Translations under genes and position numbers: made by a program | Source: an uncultured Rickettsiales bacterium | GTDB lineage: Bacteria; Pseudomonadota; Alphaproteobacteria; Rs-D84 | Length of the DNA: 12,213 nt | Assembly: GCA_900549365.1 (NCBI GenBank) | Contig: UROD01000020.1 | Span: forward strand, 1 to 12,213 | Direction: 5' to 3' | The notes under the pieces: model-generated | What the model saw: the letters and a program-made list of their open reading frames with translations, nothing else | The model's database searches: none | Told to the model about the DNA's origin: nothing | Shown here: positions 5,562-12,213 of the stretch, piece by piece | How positions within the stretch are numbered: position 1 is the stretch's first letter | How the letters are laid out: every line of letters begins with the position of its first letter

Positions 5562-6859
5562 TGTTATTCAACCGCACGTGTTGTTTTTTGCTATCAACGT
5601 TACTTGTTTTGCCGGCATTCGCTGACACCGTTGTTTCCAGTGTATTAGTAGGGGCTGATGGTGCACCACTGACATACAGTGTCCCAGACAAAGGTAATAT
5701 GTTGACTGGAATAACAAATCCGGGGGGCTATACCCAAAGTACACACTCCGCAACATATACTGTTGGAACAGATGGCAAATCTTTAATGTACCGCGGCAAA
5801 GACACAGGGATGAAAACCCAAGAAGTCAATGCCACAGGCAGTAAAATACGAGTTGTTGACGAAAACATTCCAAAAAAACCACGCGCACCAAAACCAACAG
5901 GTGGAACTGGTGCTGGGGCGGCCGGCGCGGCTGCAGGGGCTGGCGGTTCTGGTTCAGGCAGTTCAGGTGCGGGCACGGGAGCCGGTGCAGGTGCGAGCGC
6001 AGCCGCAAAGCCAACCGTCAAGGGTCACATCAAGGGTATGTCAACTGGGGCCAAGGTTGCTGGTGCTTTGGGGGCTGTTGCTGGTGGTGCAATGGTATAC
6101 GATGCCACATCAGGTCAACAAAAACACAGTGGCTGGGATGCTGCACAGGGTGTTGGCGGTGGTGTAATAGCCGGCGCATCTATTGGCAGTTTCTTCCCCG
6201 GCCCAGGTACAGCGATTGGTGCCGCCGTTGGTGCGGTGGTTGGTGGTGCGATTGCGGGATCACAGTTGATTTCTGAAACCGACTGTTTAACCGATCCGGT
6301 CACCGGAAAATTCACATGTTGTCACACGGCATTTAACAAGGGTGAACGTTACGCCGATATTGGCGACTACATGTTCTGTGTGGTCGATGCCACCGCCGGC
6401 GTTCCGGCGCAATACGGCACGCGCCAATGTCAACAGGGCGGTTCTGCCACGGCATACTCTTGGTGGGACGGTCTGTGGCAAGATGACGCATGGACACCCG
6501 AATGCGAATACAGATATTGCAATAACGACGCGCCAAAACCTGGCTTTGATAAATATATCGTACACACCGCCGACACAGAAAATTTCTGTTGGAAATGGCA
6601 ATGCGCGAAAGGATTGGTTCGTGTGGGCAACTGGTGCGAACGGTCAAAGGCGGGCGCGGCTGGTGGCGCATCAAACGGCACTGGCGGCAACACGGAAACA
6701 GAACCAGTTATAACAGATACATCCAAAGAACGATATGAATTGGCCATCGCCAAGATTCAGGCCCAGCGTAACCGCGTCATCCGTATGTGTGGTGTGAATA
6801 ATACGGCGTCAACATCAACAGACAACAGCAATAAAACCGGTAAAAATAACAAGAAATAG
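5561..6859 (+). CDS. Exported glycine-rich, glycine-zipper protein with cysteine-rich C-terminal part; function unknown
   Basis: A 432-residue protein translationally coupled to the preceding gene (TGATG overlap). A signal peptide spans residues 1-21 (MLFNRTCCFLLSTLLVLPAF, cleavage at AFA-D). Next come an N-terminal domain to about residue 105, a Pro/Lys then Gly/Ala/Ser low-complexity linker (about 103-150), and two glycine-zipper hydrophobic stretches (about 162-178 and 198-232, including GAVAGGAM and IGAAVGAVVGGAIAG) typical of peptides that insert or oligomerise in membranes. The C-terminal half has at least ten cysteines, among them C242, C253-C254, C273, C290, C315, C320, C343, C348 and C359, and is tryptophan-rich. 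C242-C273 resembles the C-terminal cysteine module of the membrane protein encoded at 1401-3410. A final charged helix precedes a Lys/Asn tail. A membrane-associated or pore-like structural role is a guess only. Confidence 0.85.
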   Translation: MLFNRTCCFLLSTLLVLPAFADTVVSSVLVGADGAPLTYSVPDKGNMLTGITNPGGYTQSTHSATYTVGTDGKSLMYRGKDTGMKTQEVNATGSKIRVVDENIPKKPRAPKPTGGTGAGAAGAAAGAGGSGSGSSGAGTGAGAGASAAAKPTVKGHIKGMSTGAKVAGALGAVAGGAMVYDATSGQQKHSGWDAAQGVGGGVIAGASIGSFFPGPGTAIGAAVGAVVGGAIAGSQLISETDCLTDPVTGKFTCCHTAFNKGERYADIGDYMFCVVDATAGVPAQYGTRQCQQGGSATAYSWWDGLWQDDAWTPECEYRYCNNDAPKPGFDKYIVHTADTENFCWKWQCAKGLVRVGNWCERSKAGAAGGASNGTGGNTETEPVITDTSKERYELAIAKIQAQRNRVIRMCGVNNTASTSTDNSNKTGKNNKK

Positions 6860-6867
6860 GGCGATAC

Positions 6868-8589
6868 ATGTTGCGTTTGGGGCTGATAATAATTGCAACA
6901 ACGTTTTTATCATCGGCGCACGCTGCGCCGATTGATGTGCCAGACGCCACTGTCACCAATGATGCCTTTGTCGCCACAGACGAAATATTAAATCGCACGC
7001 CCGACGATACAAAATGCGCAACCGCCGCATTTGCAGATGCGCTGGCGGCAACCGCCGATAAAATTCCCGCGGACGCGCACGAAAACGTTGTTCAACAATG
7101 GGTACATCAAACCTTTGCAAATTCGGATGTATTGCGTCGCGTGTTGGCGTGCCCTGAAATTGTGGCAACCGCGGATGATGAAACAATAAAATTCTTGCCA
7201 ATTGAATATACATTTACGGGTGGGCGCACAATCACTATAAACTATGAAACCCAGCCAAAGATTCTGAAACAGCGTTTGACATTATCGCAAAAGCGCGACA
7301 CGTCGGCTGTCGCCAGTCCACGTCTGGACGATGGCGCGGTGTGGACAAATACCGATCCCGCGTGGTATGCAATTATGGTTGTCCAGCACGGCGCACTGGA
7401 CGCATTTGCGAACGCCGCCAGCAATCATACTATTTCACTGAACTATATCGCCGAACACATTGATGAACTGTACCCCAAAAACGACCGCTGCACCAGCCGC
7501 AGTGCAATCGCAGGCGACAAAGACATGGTAAATTTAGCCATGCACGAAACAGTCAATTTGGGCAAAGACGACACAAACGATTACTATGTTGCAGGCGACA
7601 TAAACCTGCAATGGATTTCATATTTGGAAATCGGTCTGGACGTGGCAATAACCGTCGTAACATTTGGTGGTGGCACGGTAATTCTGGGTATGACCAAGGC
7701 CGCACGCGCATCGCGCACATTGAAAAACCTGAGCACCACAATCAAGGTATTATCCAAATCGGACAAGGTTGCCGACTATGTCAAGGTTGCCAATCGTTAT
7801 TCCAAAATCGCCGACGAAATAAAGAAGTTAGACAAGGTCAAAGACGCCGCATCATACGAAAAGAAATCCAAAGAAATGGCGGATTTGGCTAAAACCATGC
7901 GCGAAATGGAACGCGCCTCGGACGATGTTGCACAATATCGCAAGGCCACCGCCAGTTTTGCCGAAATCAACAAATACCGTCATGCACTGCGCGGTCTGCG
8001 CGCACCGCAGCGCGGTAACATCGTCGCACGCGCATGGCACGCATTTCGCGCGACAGGCACCGGCAACAAGGCCATTGCCAAGGGCGCACGCGTTGCACGC
8101 AGCAGCACTGTTTCCGGACGTCTGCGCGATTGGTTGTTTGATTCAACAATGCGCAATGCGGGAATACTGGCACGTGTCGAACGTCAGGGTGGTCTGGTAT
8201 ACGGCGCGCTGAAATTTGTCGGCGGTATGTACGATTGGACAGAAACCAGCACCGGCGATTTCACAAACAATATTCAATTCGCGCCACTGTTGCTGTTGTC
8301 TGCGGACGATTTAGCGGGCCAAGAAAACGTTGTAAATTACGGCATGTGGCTGTTGTGGGCGGGCGATGCAACATCGGCGGCGGACGACGATGCCGCATAC
8401 TTGCAGGCAATGGACACCGCTGAAAAATTCTGGCAGGATTTGACCACCATACAGGAACAGCAAAATAATCACGCGTGCGATGTTGATATCTATGTTGTGC
8501 GACCAATTTTGCGCAATCCAGACACGCCAGACGCAGAAATCTATTACCTGATTATGAATGACGTTCCATGGACAACCCACAACGAATAA
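6868..8589 (+). CDS. Large exported protein with central hydrophobic segment and helical region; function unknown
   Basis: A 573-residue protein starting at the ATG at 6868, with TAGGG overlapping the upstream stop codon and ending 6 bases before the start. Residues 1-19 are a signal peptide (MLRLGLIIIATTFLSSAHA). The N-terminal 230 residues form a mixed domain with few cysteines. A hydrophobic, glycine-containing segment lies at about 253-275 (IGLDVAITVVTFGGG). It is followed by a Lys/Glu-rich, probably coiled-coil region at about 295-370, then a basic Arg/Ala-rich stretch at about 375-430 and an acidic C-terminal part. A membrane segment followed by a basic helical stretch recalls secreted toxin or conjugation-like proteins, but no catalytic motif is visible and I do not recognise the family. 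It lies 8 bases after the glycine-zipper gene, as the last member of the cluster. Confidence 0.85.
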   Translation: MLRLGLIIIATTFLSSAHAAPIDVPDATVTNDAFVATDEILNRTPDDTKCATAAFADALAATADKIPADAHENVVQQWVHQTFANSDVLRRVLACPEIVATADDETIKFLPIEYTFTGGRTITINYETQPKILKQRLTLSQKRDTSAVASPRLDDGAVWTNTDPAWYAIMVVQHGALDAFANAASNHTISLNYIAEHIDELYPKNDRCTSRSAIAGDKDMVNLAMHETVNLGKDDTNDYYVAGDINLQWISYLEIGLDVAITVVTFGGGTVILGMTKAARASRTLKNLSTTIKVLSKSDKVADYVKVANRYSKIADEIKKLDKVKDAASYEKKSKEMADLAKTMREMERASDDVAQYRKATASFAEINKYRHALRGLRAPQRGNIVARAWHAFRATGTGNKAIAKGARVARSSTVSGRLRDWLFDSTMRNAGILARVERQGGLVYGALKFVGGMYDWTETSTGDFTNNIQFAPLLLLSADDLAGQENVVNYGMWLLWAGDATSAADDDAAYLQAMDTAEKFWQDLTTIQEQQNNHACDVDIYVVRPILRNPDTPDAEIYYLIMNDVPWTTHNE

Positions 8590-8602
8590 TAATTTTTTCC
8601 CA

Positions 8603-8631
8603 TTGTGTTTTTCTGGGCAAATGCCTATAAT
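8603..8631 (+). promoter_or_regulatory. Strong sigma70-type promoter of the small secreted protein gene
   Basis: TTGTGT (8603-8608), a 17-base spacer and consensus TATAAT (8626-8631) predict a start near 8637-8639, about 22 bases before the ATG at 8661. The gene is therefore probably expressed independently of the cluster upstream. Confidence 0.82.
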
Positions 8632-8660
8632 ATCAATGAACAGGACAGGGGATACATCGC

Positions 8661-8978
8661 ATGAAACGCATTTTATCTGTTTTATTGATTGCAATCACAG
8701 CCGCGACCAGTGCATCGGCATATCAGGTTTTATCGTCCAAGGAACTGGGGCAAAACGATGCAAAAAATCAAAACGTCGTTGTTAAATGCACAACCGACAC
8801 GGGTCAGGTTTCGAACCAAACATGCAGTTTGCGCCGCTATGTAAAATGCACCGGCACGGCCAAGACCAAACGTTGCAACGGGTGGCAACCATGGCGCGAC
8901 CTGCGCAACCCGTCATCTGAATACGCCGATTGGCGCAGTGGTGCATCCGCATGCTGCCGCGAAATGGGCCTGCGATAA
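8661..8978 (+). CDS. Small secreted cysteine-containing protein, function unknown
   Basis: A 105-residue protein. AGGGGA at 8647-8652 lies 8 bases before the ATG. Residues 1-20 are a clear signal peptide (MKRILSVLLIAITAATSASA), leaving a basic mature protein of about 85 residues with six cysteines (C43, C55, C63, C72, C98-C99), enough for three disulfides. Aromatic residues cluster around GWQPWRDL and YADWR. The size, positive charge and cysteine pattern are compatible with a periplasmic or secreted binding protein, inhibitor or toxin-like peptide, but no family is recognised. It has its own strong promoter and its own terminator, so it is a single-gene unit between the exported-protein cluster and the tRNA genes. 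Confidence 0.82.
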   Translation: MKRILSVLLIAITAATSASAYQVLSSKELGQNDAKNQNVVVKCTTDTGQVSNQTCSLRRYVKCTGTAKTKRCNGWQPWRDLRNPSSEYADWRSGASACCREMGLR

Positions 8979-8987
8979 ACAGTATTA

Positions 8988-9015
8988 AAAATGTCCGCCG
9001 AACGGCGGACATTTT
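8988..9015. terminator. Bidirectional terminator between the small secreted gene and the tRNA genes
   Basis: AAAATGTCCGCCG (8988-9000) pairs with CGGCGGACATTTT (9003-9015), a very stable 13-base inverted repeat. T-rich sequence follows on the plus strand and five Ts follow on the minus strand. It can end both the 8661 gene and the minus-strand tRNA transcript. Confidence 0.93.
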
Positions 9016-9024
9016 ATTTTATTC

Positions 9025-9101
9025 TGGTGGATGTGATTGGACTCGAACCAACGACCTCTTCGATGTGAACGAAGCGCTCTAACCAACTGAGCTACACATC
9101 C
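9025..9101 (-). tRNA. tRNA-Val(CAC)
   Basis: Read on the minus strand the sequence folds as a complete 77-base tRNA with encoded CCA: acceptor GGATGTG/CACATCC, D stem GCTC/GAGC, anticodon stem CTTCG/CGAAG with loop TTCACAT (anticodon CAC, reading GUG), and T arm GTTGG-TTCGAGT-CCAAT with one G-U pair. It lies 15 bases downstream of the tRNA-Leu gene and is probably cleaved from the same transcript. Confidence 0.95.
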
Positions 9102-9116
9102 CAATCATGTGCAATC

Positions 9117-9203
9117 TGGTGGGGATAGTGGGACTCGAACCCACACGGTCGCAATGACCAAAGGATTTTAAGTCCTCAGCGTCTACCATTCCGCCATATC
9201 CCC
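9117..9203 (-). tRNA. tRNA-Leu(TAA)
   Basis: An 87-base class II tRNA with encoded CCA: acceptor GGGGATA/TATCCCC, anticodon loop CTTAAAA (anticodon TAA, reading UUA), a long variable arm (GGTCATTGCGACC) and T arm GTGGG-TTCGAGT-CCCAC. It is the first gene of the two-tRNA unit. Confidence 0.96.
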
Positions 9204-9223
9204 GTGTCAGAATATGCCTGAAA

Positions 9224-9252
9224 ATATTAGTCCGTTCGCCCCCGCGCGTCAA
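9224..9252 (-). promoter_or_regulatory. Promoter of the tRNA-Leu/tRNA-Val unit
   Basis: On the minus strand, TTGACG (9252-9247) is followed after exactly 17 bases by TAATAT (9229-9224). Transcription would begin near 9217, about 14 bases before the tRNA-Leu 5' end. The -35 is the closest to consensus in the window, as expected for a stable-RNA gene. Confidence 0.85.
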
Positions 9253-9289
9253 GCGGAAAATTGCACAGCGCGCGCCCAAATTTCACCCC

Positions 9290-9318
9290 TTGCGTTTTAT
9301 ATGCCAACTTGTTAGCAT
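9290..9318 (+). promoter_or_regulatory. Promoter of the rfbACDB operon
   Basis: TTGCGT (9290-9295), a 17-base spacer and TAGCAT (9313-9318) with a TG extension (9310-9311) form a reasonable sigma70-type promoter. Transcription would start near 9325. AGGGG (9341-9345) then lies 6 bases before the rfbA ATG. Confidence 0.7.
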
Positions 9319-9351
9319 GCCAGTAACGCAACAGCCAAAAAGGGGCAAACT

Positions 9352-10242
9352 ATGAAAGGAATCATTCTGGCGGGCGGCAGCGGCACACGCCTGTACCCAT
9401 TGACCAAGACAACGTCCAAGCAACTATTGCCGGTTTATGACAAACCGATGATTTATTACCCATTGTCCACTTTAATGCAGTTCGGCATTCGTGACATTCT
9501 GATTATATCAACCCCCGTTGACACACCAAACATTGAAAAATTATTCGGCAATGGCGCGGCGTTGGGTCTGAACATTCAATACGCTGTCCAGCACGAGCCC
9601 AAGGGCATCGCCCAAGCATTCACAATCGGCGCGGATTTCATTGGCAATGATGACGTATGCTTGATTCTGGGCGACAATATTTTCCACATGGGCGAACAGT
9701 TCCGCTGGTTTCAGGAAACAGTTGCAAAAAACGCCGGCCACCGCGCCACGATTTTTGCATATCACGTATCAGACCCCGAACGCTTTGGCGTTGTTGAATT
9801 TGACGAAAATCTGAATGCAATTTCTATCGAAGAAAAACCCAAACACCCAAAGTCAAACTTTGCGTCCGTGGGCCTGTATTTTTACCCATCGGACGTCGTA
9901 CACAAGGCACAAAATCTGACGCCGTCGGCACGTGGCGAACTGGAAATCACAGACCTGAACAATTTGTATTTGGCGGAACACCGTATGTCCGTTGTGCCAA
10001 TGCGCCGTGGCAATGCCTGGCTGGACGCCGGCACGCCAAAGAGTTTGATGGATTCTGGTAATTTTGTTCAGATTATAGAGGCACGCCAAGGACTGAAAAT
10101 TGCGTGTATCGAAGAAATCGCGTATCGCCGTGGCTTTATTACCCGTGATGGCCTGCAAGCGATTATCGATGGTATGAAAGATTGCGATTACAAAACATAC
10201 CTTATCAAAGTAGCCAACGAGGACAAACATGAACTTTATTAA
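9352..10242 (+). CDS. rfbA: Glucose-1-phosphate thymidylyltransferase
   Basis: RfbA (RmlA) joins dTTP and glucose-1-phosphate to give dTDP-glucose and pyrophosphate, the first step of dTDP-L-rhamnose synthesis in the cytoplasm. The 296 residues match the family length. The nucleotide-binding signature GGSGTRLYPLT is at residues 8-18, LGDNIF at 106-111 supplies the metal-binding aspartate D108, EEKP at 160-163 contains the conserved lysine K162, and WLDAGT at 223-228 supplies D225. The start is supported by AGGGG 6 bases upstream. It is the first gene of the operon, and its end overlaps rfbC by 14 bases. Confidence 0.97.
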   Translation: MKGIILAGGSGTRLYPLTKTTSKQLLPVYDKPMIYYPLSTLMQFGIRDILIISTPVDTPNIEKLFGNGAALGLNIQYAVQHEPKGIAQAFTIGADFIGNDDVCLILGDNIFHMGEQFRWFQETVAKNAGHRATIFAYHVSDPERFGVVEFDENLNAISIEEKPKHPKSNFASVGLYFYPSDVVHKAQNLTPSARGELEITDLNNLYLAEHRMSVVPMRRGNAWLDAGTPKSLMDSGNFVQIIEARQGLKIACIEEIAYRRGFITRDGLQAIIDGMKDCDYKTYLIKVANEDKHELY

Positions 10243-10777
10243 AACAGACATCGACGGTGTTGTAATTATCGAACCACGTATTTTTACCGACAGTCGCGGC
10301 TATTTTTTCGAGAGTTATAACGAAGCAGAATTTATCAAAAACGGTATTACAAATCGCTTCGTCCAAGACAACCAATCAAAATCATCATATGGGGTTGTGC
10401 GTGGCCTGCATTGCCAGTTGGGGCCGCACGCACAGGCGAAATTGGTTCGCGTTCTGCATGGGCGTGTATTAGATGTTGCGGTGGACATTCGCGCGGGCTC
10501 GCCCACATTTGGCAAACACGTGGCGGTTGAATTGTCCGACGAAAATCAACGTCAGTTATTTATTCCACGCGGGTTCTTGCACGGCTTTTCGGTTTTGTCC
10601 GACACGGCGATTTTTGCATACAAGTGCGACAATTTGTATCACCCTGAATCTGAATTTGGCATTCGATTTGACGACCCAGAAATCGGCATTGATTGGCGGA
10701 TTCCTGCGGACAAAATTATCACATCTGACAAAGACAGAATTGCAAAAGGATTAAAAGATGTACCTGATAACCGGTAG
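10229..10777 (+). CDS. rfbC: dTDP-4-dehydrorhamnose 3,5-epimerase
   Basis: RfbC (RmlC) epimerises C3 and C5 of dTDP-4-keto-6-deoxyglucose, the third step of the rhamnose pathway. The 182-residue cupin-fold protein shows FTDSRGYFFESYN near the N-terminus, VVRGLHCQ with the catalytic-base histidine H61 (the usual tyrosine after it is cysteine here), K71 in QAKLVRV, IPRGFLHGF at 112-120, and YKCDNLYHPESE at 131-142 carrying the active-site tyrosine (probably Y131). GAGGA at 10219-10223 lies 5 bases before the ATG. It overlaps rfbA by 14 bases and rfbD by 20 bases, which suggests coupled translation. Confidence 0.96.
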   Translation: MNFIKTDIDGVVIIEPRIFTDSRGYFFESYNEAEFIKNGITNRFVQDNQSKSSYGVVRGLHCQLGPHAQAKLVRVLHGRVLDVAVDIRAGSPTFGKHVAVELSDENQRQLFIPRGFLHGFSVLSDTAIFAYKCDNLYHPESEFGIRFDDPEIGIDWRIPADKIITSDKDRIAKGLKDVPDNR

Positions 10778-11582
10778 TCGTGGACAACTGGGCCAAGAAT
10801 TGGCGAAATTATTACCCGACGCAATTTTAACCGATGCCGACACGCTGGACATCACTGATGTCGCGGCGGTGAACGCGTTTGTACGCGAACATAATATTGA
10901 TACAATCATCAACTGTGCGGCATACACTGCGGTTGACCGCGCCGAAGATGACGCCGACGTGGCGCATCGCGTAAATGTAATCGGGCCGGAAAATCTGGCT
11001 AAATCGGGTGCACGGGTTGTGCATATTTCAACCGACTATGTATTTGACGGTACGGCGCACACACCGTACGAGCCATCTGACGCGCCGAACCCCGTTTCTG
11101 TATACGGCAAAACCAAACTGGCGGGGGAAAGGGCGGTTTTGGACAACGCACGCGCAGCAATAATTATTCGTACGGCGTGGCTGTATTCGCCATACGGCAA
11201 TAACTTTGTAAAAACAATGCGCCGGCTGGGTGCAGAAAAATCAGAAATAAACGTCGTCTGCGACCAGATTGGTACACCAACATGTGCCGCCGACTTGGCC
11301 GCAGCAATCGCGACAATATTACCAAATATACGCGACGGTATGCGTGAAATTTATCACTTTACCGATGCGGGCGTTTGTTCATGGTACGATTTCGCATGCG
11401 CAATTATGGAATTATCTGGATTAAAATGTCACGTCAATCCAATTCCGTCATCGGCATACCCAACGCGCGCCACACGCCCGTTTTACAGTGTATTGTCCAA
11501 AGAAAAAATTAAACACGATTTTCCAACCATCAACATACCACATTGGCAGGAGGCCCTGAAAACATGTCTAAAACAATTTTAA
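10758..11582 (+). CDS. rfbD: dTDP-4-dehydrorhamnose reductase
   Basis: RfbD (RmlD) reduces dTDP-4-keto-L-rhamnose to dTDP-L-rhamnose using NAD(P)H, the last step of the pathway. It is a 274-residue short-chain dehydrogenase-type protein with the dinucleotide-binding GSRGQLG at residues 6-12, NCAAYTAVDRAE, the STDYVF motif at 91-96, and the catalytic YxxxK at Y116 to K120 (YGKTK). RTAWLYSPYGNNFV further along is also typical of the family. AAAAGGA lies about 7 bases before the ATG. It overlaps rfbC by 20 bases and rfbB by 19 bases. Confidence 0.96.
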   Translation: MYLITGSRGQLGQELAKLLPDAILTDADTLDITDVAAVNAFVREHNIDTIINCAAYTAVDRAEDDADVAHRVNVIGPENLAKSGARVVHISTDYVFDGTAHTPYEPSDAPNPVSVYGKTKLAGERAVLDNARAAIIIRTAWLYSPYGNNFVKTMRRLGAEKSEINVVCDQIGTPTCAADLAAAIATILPNIRDGMREIYHFTDAGVCSWYDFACAIMELSGLKCHVNPIPSSAYPTRATRPFYSVLSKEKIKHDFPTINIPHWQEALKTCLKQF

Positions 11583-12213
11583 TCACCGGCGGTGCTGGCT
11601 TTATCGGTTCTAACTTTGTTCCATATTTTGCGGCAAAATACCCAGAATACAACATCATCAATCTGGATAAATTGACCTATGCAGGCAATTTGGAAAATTT
11701 GGCAGAATGCGAATCTATGCCGAACTATACGTTTGTCCACGGCGACATTTGCGATCGCGAACTGATTGATAAACTGTTTGCCGAACACGACATTCGTGGC
11801 GTAATTCACTTTGCCGCCGAAAGCCACGTTGACAATTCTATAAAATGCCCCGACGCATTTATTAAAACCAACATCAACGGCACATTCAACTTGGTCGATG
11901 CGGCACGCCGTCATTGGATGGACGGCCCATCACAGGTCAAAGCAGGGTACGAAGATTGCCGTTTTCACCATATTTCAACCGACGAAGTGTACGGCGCATT
12001 GGGCGAAACAGGATTCTTTACCGAAACAACACCATACGCCCCAAACAGCCCGTATTCTGCGTCCAAGGCCAGTTCGGACTTTATCGTGCGTGCATATCAC
12101 CACACATTTGGTATGAACGTCACGACGTCAAATTGCTCTAATAATTACGGGCCAAAACAGCATAATGAAAAACTGATTCCGCACATTATTGCGGCGGCAT
12201 TGGCGGGCAAACC
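11564..12213 (+). CDS. rfbB: dTDP-glucose 4,6-dehydratase, 3' partial
   Basis: RfbB (RmlB) converts dTDP-glucose to dTDP-4-keto-6-deoxyglucose with bound NAD+, the second step of the pathway. Starting at the ATG at 11564, with AGGAGG at 11548-11553, the frame stays open for 216 codons to the window edge; the family is usually about 340-360 residues, so roughly the last third is missing. Visible motifs are GGAGFIGS at residues 9-16 (NAD binding), HFAAESHVDNS, STDEVYG at 138-144 (T139, D140 and E141 in the active site) and YSASK with Y164 and K168. NNYGPKQHNEKLIP has KQHN where many homologues have YQFP. The gene overlaps rfbD by 19 bases. Confidence 0.96.
   Translation, partial: MSKTILITGGAGFIGSNFVPYFAAKYPEYNIINLDKLTYAGNLENLAECESMPNYTFVHGDICDRELIDKLFAEHDIRGVIHFAAESHVDNSIKCPDAFIKTNINGTFNLVDAARRHWMDGPSQVKAGYEDCRFHHISTDEVYGALGETGFFTETTPYAPNSPYSASKASSDFIVRAYHHTFGMNVTTSNCSNNYGPKQHNEKLIPHIIAAALAGK

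Noticed and set aside
9079..9279. Open frame on the minus strand across the tRNA genes
   Set aside because: It is the translation of tRNA-Leu and part of tRNA-Val plus their promoter; the tRNA folds explain the sequence fully.

Overview
The window looks like a piece of an uncultured, probably host-associated alphaproteobacterium. The anchor is a clear GcrA cell-cycle regulator at 3437-4090, a family confined to Alphaproteobacteria. GC content is moderate, CCA ends are encoded in the tRNA genes, and the genes favour CGC/CGT arginine codons. The abundance of exported cysteine-rich proteins of unknown function recalls gut and termite alphaproteobacterial lineages of the Rs-D84/Enterousia type, but that placement is a guess from memory. 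No phage, insertion sequence or CRISPR array is visible.

Layout. 1-102 is the 3' end of a gene that runs in from the left, followed by a perfect terminator. 131-530 has no gene but is not empty: it holds a REP-like repeat, a strong sigma70-type promoter and about 210 bases of highly structured transcript ending in an intrinsic terminator just ahead of a ribosome binding site. That leader precedes a secreted protein with 27 cysteines (531-1352). A shared bidirectional terminator separates it from a convergent two-gene unit read on the minus strand: gcrA (4090 to 3437), then a 669-residue single-pass membrane protein (3410 to 1401).

A divergent promoter region containing a GANTC methylation site separates gcrA from a plus-strand run: a small prepilin peptidase (4166-4636) and three exported proteins of unknown function (4656-5561, 5561-6859, 6868-8589), tightly packed. 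A small secreted cysteine protein with its own promoter follows (8661-8978). Two tRNA genes, Leu(TAA) and Val(CAC), lie on the minus strand with their own promoter and share a terminator with that small gene. The right end is a dTDP-L-rhamnose operon in the order rfbA, rfbC, rfbD, rfbB with every junction overlapping; rfbB is cut by the window edge.

How it fits together. The rfb genes make dTDP-L-rhamnose for a surface polysaccharide. Most of the rest is envelope- or surface-directed and unrecognised. The most interesting signals are the structured leader with apparently competing terminator and antiterminator pairings, a cysteine module shared by the membrane protein beside gcrA and the glycine-zipper protein of the export cluster, and the unexplained prepilin peptidase/secreted-protein cluster.
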